A stretch of DNA of 14,709 nucleotides from Fusobacteriota bacterium (GTDB lineage: Bacteria; Fusobacteriota; Fusobacteriia; JAPLKR01), in contig JAPLKR010000045.1 in assembly GCA_026387965.1 (NCBI GenBank), positions 1 to 14,709 of the forward strand, written 5' to 3'. Below the pieces are notes generated by a model. That model was not told the origin of the DNA, made no database searches, and was given only the letters and a program-made list of their open reading frames with translations. Shown here in pieces: positions 1 to 7,717 of the stretch (position 1 is its first letter; every line of letters begins with the position of its first letter). The translations under genes were made by a program, and so were the position numbers.

Positions 1-27
1 CAAATCAATTGAAATTATTTTAGCCAT
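1..27 (-). CDS. 5' end of a gene, possibly DnaK-like (partial)
   Basis: Only nine codons are visible before the window edge: ATG at 27-25 reading MAKIISIDL. A GAGGAG ribosome binding site lies just upstream, overlapping the end of the acetyltransferase gene, whose stop codon is two bases before this ATG, so the two are probably co-transcribed. The residues resemble the N-terminal phosphate-1 strand of actin-fold ATPases such as DnaK (usually M-x-KIIGIDLGTT). Nine residues cannot establish the family; a sugar kinase or another ASKHA protein would begin similarly. The existence of a start here is well supported, the identity is not. Confidence 0.45.
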
Positions 28-29
28 AT

Positions 30-545
30 CTACTCCTCATCATTTACTAATAATTTTTGATATGCTAGCCTCATACCATCAGCTTGATCTACTTTGCCAC
101 AATAGTGAAATTTATGTTTCACTATCCATTTTTGCATTACCGTGTTTCCTGGATGGGTATCAATTCTCACATCAGTCAATTTCCAATAACCCGCTTGCTT
201 TTCAAGATTTTCTAATAGTTTTGACGCAACACCTGCATTTTTGTAGTGATCAAGTACCGCAATTCTGTGAATGGCGCAATAGTTGTTACATTCAATCCAA
301 CTACCTTCATAAATTTCTTCATATACCCTATCAATTCCACGCACTAAGGCCGCAGTTCCAATAATTTCATCTTGATTTTCAATAAGAAAACTTTCATGAT
401 TTCTAATATCTCTAAGAATTTGCTCGCGATTTGGATTTCCTTTTTGCCATTGGTCAATTTCGAGCGCTTTTAAACTTTTCTTCCCCGAGCTAATAACTTT
501 CATAATGTTATCTAAATCATCTCTTTTAGCTTCTCTAAATATCAT
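30..545 (-). CDS. GNAT-family N-acetyltransferase
   Basis: 171-residue protein of usual length for a single-domain GNAT enzyme, which transfers an acetyl group from acetyl-CoA to an amine. Visible features are the N-terminal strand MIFREAKRDDLDNI, a central acetyl-CoA-binding segment IHRIAVLDHYKNAGVASKLL (about residues 92-111) corresponding to motif A with the Q/R-x-x-G-x-G/A loop read here as YKNAGVA, and a C-terminal HPGNTVMQKWIVKHKF segment typical of motif B. The ATG at 545 has a GAGGT ribosome binding site. An extended -10 promoter lies about 25 bases upstream. The next gene starts two bases after its stop codon. The substrate cannot be read from the sequence; it is probably cytoplasmic. 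Confidence 0.85.
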   Translation of the reverse strand: MIFREAKRDDLDNIMKVISSGKKSLKALEIDQWQKGNPNREQILRDIRNHESFLIENQDEIIGTAALVRGIDRVYEEIYEGSWIECNNYCAIHRIAVLDHYKNAGVASKLLENLEKQAGYWKLTDVRIDTHPGNTVMQKWIVKHKFHYCGKVDQADGMRLAYQKLLVNDEE

Positions 546-570
546 ATTTACCTCAATATGTTTTTTTTAT

Positions 571-579
571 ATTATACCA
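571..579 (-). promoter_or_regulatory. Extended -10 promoter for the acetyltransferase gene
   Basis: On the minus strand a perfect TATAAT (571-576) is preceded by TG one base upstream, an extended -10. No good -35 hexamer is seen at 16-18 bases. Transcription would start near 564 and give a leader of about 20 bases containing the GAGGT site. It lies just beyond the end of the GH28 remnant, so the acetyltransferase does not depend on that broken gene. Confidence 0.5.
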
Positions 580-638
580 TTTTTTTAGGCTTTTGAATAC
601 GAGTAACGCACTCAACACCTGTGAGCCCACGCACCATA

Positions 639-1074
639 CTACTTCTCATCAAGGTAAACTACCGAGCCTTCTTTGTTAAGAATAGTATTTCCTTTAGCGG
701 CCAAAATCTTTATATTCTTTAAAAATAGTGTCGCATTTCTAATAATAGCTCCAAGCTGTGAATCAATTGAAATATTGCTTAGATGAAGAGTGTAAAAGGG
801 ATTTTGTACTGACCGCCACAATTAATGTCGCATTTTTAGAAGCTACTGGAGAGTCTACATAAATATTATGAGCTATTAAGGAAGCTCCAGATGTATAACG
901 CTCACCTGATGGCTTAGGAATGATTGATTCTGGATAGTAAGTTGAGATTTCAATCGGTGTTTGGACATCTGTCATTGTTGAGTTTAGATAATGTAGGTTC
1001 GATACCTCTCCAATTGTTCCAAATGGATTTTTAATACGGATCCCTGTTTCAGTATTTTGTAATGAGTTATTCAA
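639..1074 (-). pseudogene. Truncated, frameshifted polygalacturonase (GH28) remnant
   Basis: Two overlapping minus-strand reading frames (1074-763 and 821-639) together read as the C-terminal part of a glycoside hydrolase family 28 protein. The first has TGIRIKNPFGTIGEVSNLHYLN followed by MTDVQTPIEISTYYP, matching the GIRIKS-x-x-G-x-GG-V-x-NI-x-Y and PI-x-I-x-x-YY region downstream of the GH28 active site. The second has PFYTLHLSNISIDSQLGAI and LFLKNIKILAAKG, the last rungs of the beta-helix. The frames differ by one base, with the break around 800-830. The N-terminal part with the NTD, DD and GHG catalytic motifs is absent: the readable part begins inside a perfect palindrome (1070-1124), and beyond that lies the terminator of the neighbouring operon. 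No function is expected. The family call is from recognised motifs, not a search. Confidence 0.75.
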
Positions 1075-1124
1075 ACCTCAATTGTCAAATTAAGTGCAAC
1101 TTAATTTGACAATTGAGGTTTGAA
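1070..1124. repeat. 26-bp perfect palindrome, repeat-family copy 1
   Basis: Left arm 1070-1095 and right arm 1099-1123/1124 are exact reverse complements around a GCA loop. The right arm begins ACTTAATTTGACAATTGAGG. The centre TTAAGTGCAACTTAA and the distal CCTCAATT/AATTGAGG are shared with the copy at 8508-8554 and, one-sidedly, with 7811-7845. It marks the point where the GH28 remnant is cut off and directly follows the terminator of the methylaspartate operon. It has no T-run of its own, so it is not primarily a terminator. It could be a solo or abutted insertion-sequence end, or a REP/MITE-like element; the family is not identified. Confidence 0.8.
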
Positions 1125-1126
1125 AG

Positions 1127-1160
1127 AAAAGAGCAAACGAAGTTCAAATTTGCTCTTTTT
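1127..1160 (-). terminator. Terminator at the end of the methylaspartate operon
   Basis: AAAAGAGCAAA (1127-1137) pairs perfectly with TTTGCTCTTTT (1149-1159) across an 11-base loop. On the minus strand the stem ends in TTTT then CTTTC, and begins six bases after the stop codon of the hydratase beta subunit. The run of T on the plus strand means it could work in both directions. Confidence 0.7.
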
Positions 1161-1165
1161 TAAAT

Positions 1166-1723
1166 TTATACTGTTTTTAAATACGCTGCTGGTCCAATTT
1201 CGTAGAGATTATTTCCCTTGGTATCAATAATCACGGTTACTGGAAAATCTTCTACTTCAAGTCGTCTCACAGCTTCTGAGTCTAAATCCTCAAAGGCTAC
1301 AATTTCAGCTTTTTTAACACATTTCCCAATCAGTGCCGCAGCGCCACCAATAGCACCAAAATAGACTGCCCCATTTTTTTTCATCGACTCTATCACTGCA
1401 GGCTCTCTTTTTCCTTTTCCAATCATTCCTTTTAATCCCAAATCTAAAAGGGGTGGCGTATAGGCATCCATTCTATAGCTCGTCGTCGGTCCTCCCGAGC
1501 CAAAGGCATATCCTGGTTTTGTCGGTGTTGGTCCCACGTAGTAGATTATCTGGCCTTCCATTTCAAAAGGAAGCTTCTCACCTTTTGCTACTTGCTCTAC
1601 CATACGTTTATGGGCGGCGTCTCGCCCTGTATATATGACACCAGAGATTAAAACTTTATCTCCTGTTTTTAAATTTGCTACTTTTTCAGCCGTAAGAGGC
1701 GTTGTGAGTTTAATAATTTCCAA
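1166..1723 (-). CDS. Mesaconate hydratase (class I fumarase family), beta subunit
   Basis: 185-residue protein matching the beta subunit/C-terminal half of class I fumarases and L-tartrate dehydratase. Family motifs are SGVIYTGRDAAHKR near residue 28, GPTPTKPG and GSGGPTTSYRMD in the middle, and KGMIGKGKR after them. The chosen start is TTG at 1723, because GGAGG (1729-1733) lies five bases upstream on the coding strand and the protein then begins MEIIKLTTPL as the family does; an upstream start at 1774 would add 17 residues with no ribosome binding site. With the alpha subunit it forms a [4Fe-4S] hydratase. Its position after mal makes hydration of mesaconate to citramalate the likely main activity, though fumarate hydration is possible. 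It is the last gene of the operon and is separated from the alpha-subunit gene by about 200 bases containing a repeat. Confidence 0.85.
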   Translation of the reverse strand: MEIIKLTTPLTAEKVANLKTGDKVLISGVIYTGRDAAHKRMVEQVAKGEKLPFEMEGQIIYYVGPTPTKPGYAFGSGGPTTSYRMDAYTPPLLDLGLKGMIGKGKREPAVIESMKKNGAVYFGAIGGAAALIGKCVKKAEIVAFEDLDSEAVRRLEVEDFPVTVIIDTKGNNLYEIGPAAYLKTV

Positions 1724-1796
1724 TATTACCTCCAAATTTTTTGTAAAAATTGATAGTGTGCAAAGATAATACATACAGCAGAAAACCCAAAATAAA

Positions 1797-1918
1797 TTTT
1801 AACCACAGATGAACACCGATATACACAGATAAAATCTCACTATTATTCTATTCAATCTTTTATTTTCTTTTATCTTGTGGTCAATAGTTCATTCATTTGC
1901 CTCTATTCGTGGTTAAAA
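1797..1918. repeat. 122-bp dispersed repeat with TTTTAACCAC ends
   Basis: The element begins TTTTAACCACAGAT and ends with the complement of TTTTAACCACGAAT, giving 10-bp perfect terminal inverted repeats. Inside the left end is a roughly 10-base period (CACAGATGAA, CACCGATATA, CACAGATAAA). This is the layout of the widespread AACCAC-GAAT / AACCAC-AGATGAACAC intergenic repeats that I recall from several bacterial phyla. It has no coding capacity. It sits between the stop of the hydratase alpha gene and the ribosome binding site of the beta gene. Confidence 0.7.
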
Positions 1919-1927
1919 GATTTTTGC

Positions 1928-2770
1928 TTATAAAACAACTGATTTATGTCTTGCTGCATGACAATTGATGTTCACTGCCACAGGAAGTCCTGCAATATGT
2001 GTTGGGAATATTTCAATATTGACTTTTAAAGCTGTGGTTTTGCCACCAAACCCTTGAGGGCCAATACCGAGAGCATTCACACTCTCTAAAAGTTCTCTCT
2101 CTAATTTTTCATAGTAGGGTTTTGAATTGAAACTATCCACATTTCTAATGGCTGCTTGTTTTGCCAAAAGTGCCACTCTGTCAAATGTTCCGCCAATTCC
2201 CACACCAACTACTATTGGAGGACAAGGGTTTGGTCCTGCCTCTTTAACCACTTTTAGCACAAACTCTTTAACACCCTCAAGTCCATCAGAAGGTTTTAAC
2301 ATTTTCAACTGACTCATATTTTCAGAACCAAATCCCTTTGGCGCTACTGTGATTTTTAAGTTCTCTCCCTCAACTATTTTATAAGTAATCACAGCTGGAG
2401 TGTTATTTTTAGTGTTGATACGCTCAATTGGATCAGAAACAACCGATTTTCTCAAATACCCTTCTGTGTACCCAAGCGCTACCCCATCATTAATGGCTTT
2501 TTCAAGAGTTCCACCAACGATATGAACCTCTTGCCCAATCTCAACTTCACAATATACCATTCCCGTGTCTTGACACATAGGTAAATTTTCACTTGCGGCT
2601 ATCTCATAGTTGGTGATTAGATCAGCTAAAATATCTTTTGCAATGGGCCACTTTTCGCCCTCTTGCGCAACTTTTAGGCTACTTAGTACATCATCTCCGA
2701 TAAATCTTGTAGCATCCATACAGAGTTTTTTCACAGAGTCTGTTATTTTTTCAACTGTAATATCTCTCAT
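1928..2770 (-). CDS. Mesaconate hydratase (class I fumarase family), alpha subunit
   Basis: 280-residue protein corresponding to the N-terminal/alpha part of class I fumarases, usual length for the two-subunit form. The three cysteines expected to bind the [4Fe-4S] cluster are all present: C66 in PMCQDTG, C183 in PNPCPPI and C270 in NINCHAARH. The glycine-rich stretch GVGIGGTFDRV and the GIGPQGFGGKTTAL motif are also typical. The fourth iron site is left free to activate the substrate. ATG at 2770 follows a GTGAGGA site and lies 11 bases after the mal stop codon, so it is translated from the same message. The context (glutamate mutase plus methylaspartate ammonia-lyase) points to mesaconate to citramalate; plain fumarase or tartrate dehydratase cannot be excluded from sequence. 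Confidence 0.88.
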   Translation of the reverse strand: MRDITVEKITDSVKKLCMDATRFIGDDVLSSLKVAQEGEKWPIAKDILADLITNYEIAASENLPMCQDTGMVYCEVEIGQEVHIVGGTLEKAINDGVALGYTEGYLRKSVVSDPIERINTKNNTPAVITYKIVEGENLKITVAPKGFGSENMSQLKMLKPSDGLEGVKEFVLKVVKEAGPNPCPPIVVGVGIGGTFDRVALLAKQAAIRNVDSFNSKPYYEKLERELLESVNALGIGPQGFGGKTTALKVNIEIFPTHIAGLPVAVNINCHAARHKSVVL

Positions 2771-2781
2771 TTTTTCCTCAC

Positions 2782-4023
2782 TTATTTTTTTCTGTTAGCC
2801 AAGGCTACCACTCTATTCATCACATTGTTGACAATCATATATCCCTCATCAACGCCCATTCCTGGTTTTGCGAGTACCTGAACAGCACCACACGCCATAC
2901 CAATTTGCGTAGTGCACTCAGCGGAGATATTCGTCTCATTACACGTTCCACCACAGTATGCGCCCACTCCTTTTTCTTTACAATAGATAATGGCTTCAGC
3001 GACATTATTTACCCCACCTAAGTCAGGTGTTTTAATTTGAAGCATATGTCCCGCTTTAGCATCCGCAAAATCTTTCACATCTTGAAGTGTATTACACCAC
3101 TCATCAGCTACGATTTCAACTTGAATGTTATTTGCATCCATATAGGCTGTAATCTCTTTTAATGCCTTGATTTGACGCTCTCTATCATCTACATCCATTG
3201 GCCCCTCAATTCTAAGTTTAAAGGGACTTGCTGCCACTTCAAGTGTTCTGATATATTCGGCTTGTTTTACGATATCTTGGTTGAAGATAATTCCAATCGT
3301 TCCGTATACATCGATATGAAAAATTGGCGTGTATGTGTCATGTTTTCTTAAGTGTAACACTCTATCTCTTAACCATGTAACATAGTCAAGTAAAAGCTCA
3401 CCTTTAATCCCTAATTTTTTCTCTACGTTGTTGATAAGAGCATGAGGCAACACTTCCGCTTCTTTAATAATCATTTTATCTGCCGCAATATATCTATCAT
3501 CTCCTGATTGTGTGAAAATATCCACACGCCCAATTTTACCCGTTACGCCATACTCTTTTTGAATCACCTCTGCCATGGTTTTATGGTGGGTTTTTGCCGT
3601 AGCATCTAAAAGCGCTTGTGAAATCCCATAGCGAATGGCAGTATGAAGTCTTTTACCTTCAACAATTAAATGGTCAAAATGCTCTGCATTTTTTCTAAAT
3701 TCTCTCACATCTGTTCCAATTAACATTGGATTTAAATTCCGCACAATAAAAGGGATGAAATTTTTAGCAATAAACAGAGGGTCTCTTCCCCCCGCTCCAG
3801 AGTATTGAACCGCAGCACAATCTCCAACAGCCACTTGCCCATCTTCCAAAATAAGCTGAACCGATACCGATTCACCCTTTACACGAATCCCTTTGAATCC
3901 TTCTGTCACAGGTTCACCTACATAGGCAAATCCATCTTGTTTTGCGCCCATTTTAATTGCCTTTTGGTCATCAAAATAAAATCCTGTTGTGCCTTCACTG
4001 AGTAACACATCTACAATTTTCAT
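2782..4023 (-). CDS. mal: Methylaspartate ammonia-lyase
   Basis: 413 residues, the same length as the Clostridium tetanomorphum enzyme and clearly homologous throughout. It removes ammonia from (2S,3S)-3-methylaspartate to give mesaconate, using a Mg2+-stabilised enolate in an enolase-superfamily barrel. All functional residues known from that enzyme fall at the same numbers: base K331 in QIKTPDLGG, H194 in LPHALIN, Mg2+ ligands D238, E273 and D307, and Q172, Q329, T360 and C361 around the substrate. ATG at 4023 has an AAGGAGAC site eight bases upstream. It follows the small gene of uncertain integrity and precedes the hydratase alpha gene by 11 bases. Also written bma in older work. Confidence 0.97.
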   Translation of the reverse strand: MKIVDVLLSEGTTGFYFDDQKAIKMGAKQDGFAYVGEPVTEGFKGIRVKGESVSVQLILEDGQVAVGDCAAVQYSGAGGRDPLFIAKNFIPFIVRNLNPMLIGTDVREFRKNAEHFDHLIVEGKRLHTAIRYGISQALLDATAKTHHKTMAEVIQKEYGVTGKIGRVDIFTQSGDDRYIAADKMIIKEAEVLPHALINNVEKKLGIKGELLLDYVTWLRDRVLHLRKHDTYTPIFHIDVYGTIGIIFNQDIVKQAEYIRTLEVAASPFKLRIEGPMDVDDRERQIKALKEITAYMDANNIQVEIVADEWCNTLQDVKDFADAKAGHMLQIKTPDLGGVNNVAEAIIYCKEKGVGAYCGGTCNETNISAECTTQIGMACGAVQVLAKPGMGVDEGYMIVNNVMNRVVALANRKK

Positions 4024-4027
4024 TTTT

Positions 4028-4352
4028 TTAGTCTCCTTTTCTATATTTAATTTGGCTGAATTTTTCTTTTACTTCCATACATTTTCCTAAATCACTCTCA
4101 ATACACATGCGCTAGAGGGGCTACATAGTAGCATACGTCATATAACTCCTCTTCAATACTCACTTTTAAACCATCATTTGCAAAACGTCTGTTTTTTCTA
4201 ATGCTTTCTACTAGTTCTCTAACCGCTTCAATAAGATTAAGAAAATAACTTTCTTTCAATTCAGGTTTGAAATCTCCCTTTTTGATATACTCTTGAAGTT
4301 CTATAATTCTCGTGATCTCTCCACGCAAACAACATAAGCAGAAGTTTTTCAA
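4028..4352 (-). pseudogene. Small unknown operon protein, probably frameshifted
   Basis: One frame is open from TTG at 4352 to TGA at 4098 (84 residues, helix-rich, ending YDVCYYVAPLAHVY). Shifting by one base near 4101-4111 opens a second frame that continues as IESDLGKCMEVKEKF and then SQIKYRKGD, with its TAA at 4028. That tail runs through the ribosome binding site of mal, as in tightly packed operons. Read together they would give a protein of about 109 residues. I do not recognise the family. No convincing ribosome binding site exists: AGAGG directly abuts the TTG, and the next in-frame TTG (4328) has none. The putative start also lies inside a stable hairpin. Alternatives are an intact 84-residue protein, a sequencing error, or a translational frameshift. 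Co-expression with glutamate mutase is certain; a role is not. Confidence 0.5.
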
Positions 4353-4362
4353 CCTCTGCTTA
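4335..4362 (-). promoter_or_regulatory. GAAA-loop hairpin just after glmE
   Basis: In the minus-strand RNA, positions 4362-4351 and 4346-4335 form a 12-bp stem with one G-U pair, closed by a GAAA tetraloop of the stable GNRA type. It begins 10 bases after the glmE stop codon. The following sequence (ATGTTGTTTGCG) is only weakly T-rich, so I read it as an mRNA stability, processing or partial-termination element rather than a full terminator. It overlaps the apparent start of the small downstream gene. Confidence 0.5.
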
Positions 4363-4371
4363 AGAAACCGT

Positions 4372-5838
4372 TTAATATTCTACCGTCTTATCAGGTCTTC
4401 CTATTAATATCCCTTTACTTACCGCAAATATATCATCAACCGTCATTTTGAAGCTTGCTGGTCTTCCCTCTTCTTTCGCTCTATCTTCCATTTTAGTTCT
4501 GTTCAAATCTTTAATATCTGCCGTAAAGGGAAGGTTTCCAAACTCAAGATAACGTACTGCTCCAAAGTTGTCACGTGCAGGCATCATCAGTCCTTTATTG
4601 GCTCTACTAGGCGCAAATGGGATATCAAGCGTTCCCATTTCGAAAGCTTTTACAGCTCCCATAGCTAAATCCCCTTTTCCAAGTTCAAAAGCTTTATCAA
4701 CAAGGCAGCGTGTCTCTGCTTTAATAACGTCAATCTCTTTTCTAAGCTCATAGGACATCAGAAGTCTCTGCCCTTTTAAAAGGCTAATTGCAATTTTTGT
4801 AGATTTTAATCCTTGAGCATTGGCTTCCATACTGGGTACCCCGAATGCCTCATGCGGAGTTTTAACAATAACTTTTGTCGCTCCCGAGAGTGCTGCAGCT
4901 ATCGCCCCTGTTGAAATTACTCCAAATGCCTTAGCTTCATCTCGCGGAAAACCGCCCATCCATTGATGAAATACCGTTGTGATAAAAACATCATAATATC
5001 CGTATTTGTAGAGATACTCTTCTAAAAGTTCCTCTAACGCCTTAATGGCCGCAACGTCTTGAATTAAATTTCCACACTGTCCATACCCGCATGTAATATT
5101 TTTAACCCCTTGCTCTGCGGCAAGAAGAGCTTCAATGATTCCTACGGCATTCGACATTGAAGGCGGAACAAGGGTCCCTGTTAGTGGGCCAAATGGCTCA
5201 CGATTAAGAATGATTCCCTGTTCAGCATAAAGGCCAACTAATCTATCACAATACTGCCAATCACGAATGGTTTTTTCTAAACCCACACTTTTCGCATAGG
5301 GAATATTGTACGATATTCCGCCACCCTCATTTGAAGTCCACCCAGAAGCGTGAATGATCTCTGAAAGCAGACGTGCATCTGGAGTTCCGTGACGCGCTTG
5401 AATCGGAAGTCCCACATTTTCATATACTTGTTTACACCCAAGCACTCCATGATTGACAACAGGAAATCCATTTAGAAGTGAACGCCCTAACTTTCTACTC
5501 TCACGAATTCCATGGTCACACTCTTTATAGCGATTTTGACGGGTATAGCTATCCACGGTAGAGGGTAATAAATCCGCCTCTCCCTCTGTTTCAAGATACT
5601 TAAGTAGTTTAATATGCTCTTGAATTAAAGCTACTCCTGCTCTTGGTTGAACCAATGTAACACCTTGTTCTTTTGCTTTTTGTAGTTTAAGAGAAAAATT
5701 CTTCTCCGCTGGTACTTTCTTTAAAAATTCAATACTCTCTTGCATATTTACAGATTTTCCCGTTGGCCACTGATTCAAAACCTCTTCTCTCATCTTAAAA
5801 AATTCTTGGTAACTCCACTTCTTATTTTGCAGCTCCAC
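4372..5838 (-). CDS. glmE: Glutamate mutase epsilon (catalytic) subunit
   Basis: 488-residue catalytic subunit of coenzyme-B12-dependent methylaspartate mutase, which rearranges L-glutamate to (2S,3S)-3-methylaspartate by a radical mechanism together with GlmS. Clostridial enzymes are about 485 residues. The residues known to hold glutamate in the C. cochlearium structure are all at the same numbers: R66 (VQPRAGV), R100 (SYTRQNR), R149 (QARHGTP), E171, Y177 and Y181 ([13 protein letters not shown]). The start is GTG at 5838, with AGGAGG five bases upstream; that site overlaps the stop codon of glmL, so translation is probably coupled. It is followed by a stable hairpin and the small unknown gene. 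Confidence 0.97.
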   Translation of the reverse strand: MELQNKKWSYQEFFKMREEVLNQWPTGKSVNMQESIEFLKKVPAEKNFSLKLQKAKEQGVTLVQPRAGVALIQEHIKLLKYLETEGEADLLPSTVDSYTRQNRYKECDHGIRESRKLGRSLLNGFPVVNHGVLGCKQVYENVGLPIQARHGTPDARLLSEIIHASGWTSNEGGGISYNIPYAKSVGLEKTIRDWQYCDRLVGLYAEQGIILNREPFGPLTGTLVPPSMSNAVGIIEALLAAEQGVKNITCGYGQCGNLIQDVAAIKALEELLEEYLYKYGYYDVFITTVFHQWMGGFPRDEAKAFGVISTGAIAAALSGATKVIVKTPHEAFGVPSMEANAQGLKSTKIAISLLKGQRLLMSYELRKEIDVIKAETRCLVDKAFELGKGDLAMGAVKAFEMGTLDIPFAPSRANKGLMMPARDNFGAVRYLEFGNLPFTADIKDLNRTKMEDRAKEEGRPASFKMTVDDIFAVSKGILIGRPDKTVEY

Positions 5839-5847
5839 AACTACCTC

Positions 5848-7224
5848 CTAAATATTCTTTAAATACTTTTTCATCATTCTCAGTGCACTTGTCGGGTATT
5901 TCTGTGCAAGTAGTCCCATAGCAGATAAAATATAGTGATTGTCGATAATAAATTTAGGGTTTTTCGGTTTCAAAATATCCGGTTCACTCTCACTAAATAT
6001 GCCTGCAGAGAGTATTGATTCGGGATTTTTACTATGCACAATGACGCCGCCCGTTCCAATCATATAATCAAACTCTAAGGTGTCTTTCCCAATTTGATTC
6101 ATTACCATGCCAATTGGGGTATAGAGTGTCTCAATTCTCCCCACATGTCGATTCATGGAATAGTGGGTCGCCAGCTTAGCAAGGCCCTCATCCACTTTAA
6201 AGTCGTGTTCACTCAGTGGAACAAAATCAATTGTATTATGCCGAAATTCACACTCTTTAAGTACTTCAACCCCACTTAAATATTTTTTAATGTCTTTTTT
6301 GTCTGCCGCTTCATAAAGAGAGAGTGCAGAATAACGCATCCCTAAGTCCCCCTCTACCGTTCGCTTGGCAAAAGGTTCTTCAAGGCCCTTTAAATTAACT
6401 GAGTCGAGTGTCGGATCACCTTTTCCAATTGAGTGAATATCTGTCGTTGCGCCACCAATATCCACGATAATGATACTTCCTAGTCCCTCTTCATTTTCAC
6501 TACCCATAGCTAAAATTTTAGCTGCTTCAAGTACTGCAGCTGGGGTTGGGAGTATAATGTTTTCAATAAAACTCTTTGTTTTATTAATACCTTTCGCTTC
6601 GATAATTCTTTCAAAAAATAGTTTTCGAATCTCTTCACGGACAGGTTCAACATTTATTAAGTTAAGTTTTGGCATAACATTTTCAGTAAATACTACCTGA
6701 GGATAATTAAAAAGAATCTCTTCAATTTCATCGAGTGCAGATTTGTTTCCTGCAACCACAATAGGGATTTTATTTTTAATTTGACTCAGTAATTTAGCAT
6801 TATGTAGTATACATTTTTTATTTCCACCGTCCGTTCCACCTGAGAGCAGAATCATATCAAGCTTCATAGAATCAATCTCTTCAATCTCTCTTTTAGAAAG
6901 TTCAAAAGAATAAGTTTTGATAACACGCGCACCTGCTCCTAAAGCGGCTCTTTTAGATGCTTCTGCAGTAAGTTCTGGCACGAGTCCAATGGCAATCATT
7001 TTAAGGCCACCTGCAGCTGACGAGCATGCAAGATGAGATCCAAAATCAATACACCCGATTTTTTCTTTTAATTTAGAAAGCGCTTTTTCGTATCCTTCTA
7101 GAATATCACTTTCAACCGTAGTAATATCTTTTGCTGTTCCAATAATTTCTTCATTTATTAAATCAATAGCCGTTAACTTAGTATAAGTACTCCCAAAATC
7201 TATCAGTAATAAATTATTTTCCAT
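5848..7224 (-). CDS. glmL: Glutamate mutase reactivation protein MutL/GlmL
   Basis: 458-residue actin/Hsp70-fold ATPase of the MutL (GlmL) family, encoded between the two mutase subunits as in Clostridium. It is thought to act as a reactivase that exchanges inactivated cobalamin in the mutase; it is unrelated to the DNA-repair protein called MutL. Visible nucleotide-binding motifs are phosphate-1 LLIDFGSTYTKLTAIDL (residues 6-22), phosphate-2 IVDIGGATTDIHS (253-265) and the late glycine-rich MIGTGGVIVHS adenosine segment. ATG at 7224 follows a GAGGG site and lies 17 bases after the glmS stop codon. Its stop codon overlaps the glmE ribosome binding site. Confidence 0.93.
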   Translation of the reverse strand: MENNLLLIDFGSTYTKLTAIDLINEEIIGTAKDITTVESDILEGYEKALSKLKEKIGCIDFGSHLACSSAAGGLKMIAIGLVPELTAEASKRAALGAGARVIKTYSFELSKREIEEIDSMKLDMILLSGGTDGGNKKCILHNAKLLSQIKNKIPIVVAGNKSALDEIEEILFNYPQVVFTENVMPKLNLINVEPVREEIRKLFFERIIEAKGINKTKSFIENIILPTPAAVLEAAKILAMGSENEEGLGSIIIVDIGGATTDIHSIGKGDPTLDSVNLKGLEEPFAKRTVEGDLGMRYSALSLYEAADKKDIKKYLSGVEVLKECEFRHNTIDFVPLSEHDFKVDEGLAKLATHYSMNRHVGRIETLYTPIGMVMNQIGKDTLEFDYMIGTGGVIVHSKNPESILSAGIFSESEPDILKPKNPKFIIDNHYILSAMGLLAQKYPTSALRMMKKYLKNI

Positions 7225-7241
7225 TTTCCACCCTCTATCTT

Positions 7242-7664
7242 TTAGAGATTCAAGTCGATTTTAATATCTCTTATTCCGGCATGTATGGGAGTTCCTGGAG
7301 GGTAAGCACGATTAAATCCTAGAGAAACAAAACGTTTTTCAACCTCTTCAAATCCCTGCTTTCCAACAACAATATTCCCACCTACATACAACAATATATC
7401 ATCTAGTCCCGCTTCTTGGCATTTCTCTCTCATGCCTTCACAATCCATCTCTCCGTGTCCGTATAATGAAGATATAAATATCGCTTTCGCATCAGTCTCT
7501 AAGGCTGCGTTAATAAATTCTTCTTGAGTCGAAAGAACTCCCACATTAACAACACTAAACCCTTCTTCCGTTAGAATCGTTTCAATAATTTTATTTCCCA
7601 CTGCATGACAATCTGCTCCAATAACTCCAATGACAATCGTTGGCAACTTTATTTCCATATTCAC
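7242..7664 (-). CDS. glmS: Glutamate mutase sigma (B12-binding) subunit
   Basis: 140-residue Rossmann-like cobalamin-binding subunit, close in length to clostridial GlmS (137). It carries the base-off/His-on signature D18-x-H20-x-x-G23 ([10 protein letters not shown]), in which H20 replaces the dimethylbenzimidazole ligand of cobalt, then SSLYGHGE (65-72) and [10 protein letters not shown] (94-103), which line the nucleotide-tail pocket. It pairs with GlmE to form the active mutase. It is the first gene of the operon. Start choice is between GTG at 7664 (four bases after AGAGG) and ATG at 7658; the difference is two residues. Confidence 0.96.
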   Translation of the reverse strand: MNMEIKLPTIVIGVIGADCHAVGNKIIETILTEEGFSVVNVGVLSTQEEFINAALETDAKAIFISSLYGHGEMDCEGMREKCQEAGLDDILLYVGGNIVVGKQGFEEVEKRFVSLGFNRAYPPGTPIHAGIRDIKIDLNL

Positions 7665-7717
7665 AGCACCTCTTTTTCAAATTAATGTTTTTTAACCATA
7701 GTACTCTATCTACCTTT

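Noticed and set aside
4028-4108. Separate 26-codon ORF starting ATG at 4108 on the minus strand
   Set aside because: It has no ribosome binding site; it is better explained as the frameshifted tail of the preceding small gene.
5848-7224. DNA mismatch-repair MutL
   Set aside because: The name is shared by accident; the protein has actin-fold ATPase motifs and sits between glutamate mutase subunits.
7650-7675. AGAGGTGC on the minus strand before glmS, like the opening of a lysine riboswitch
   Set aside because: It lies at the glmS start codon and acts as the ribosome binding site; there is no room for the roughly 180-base aptamer.
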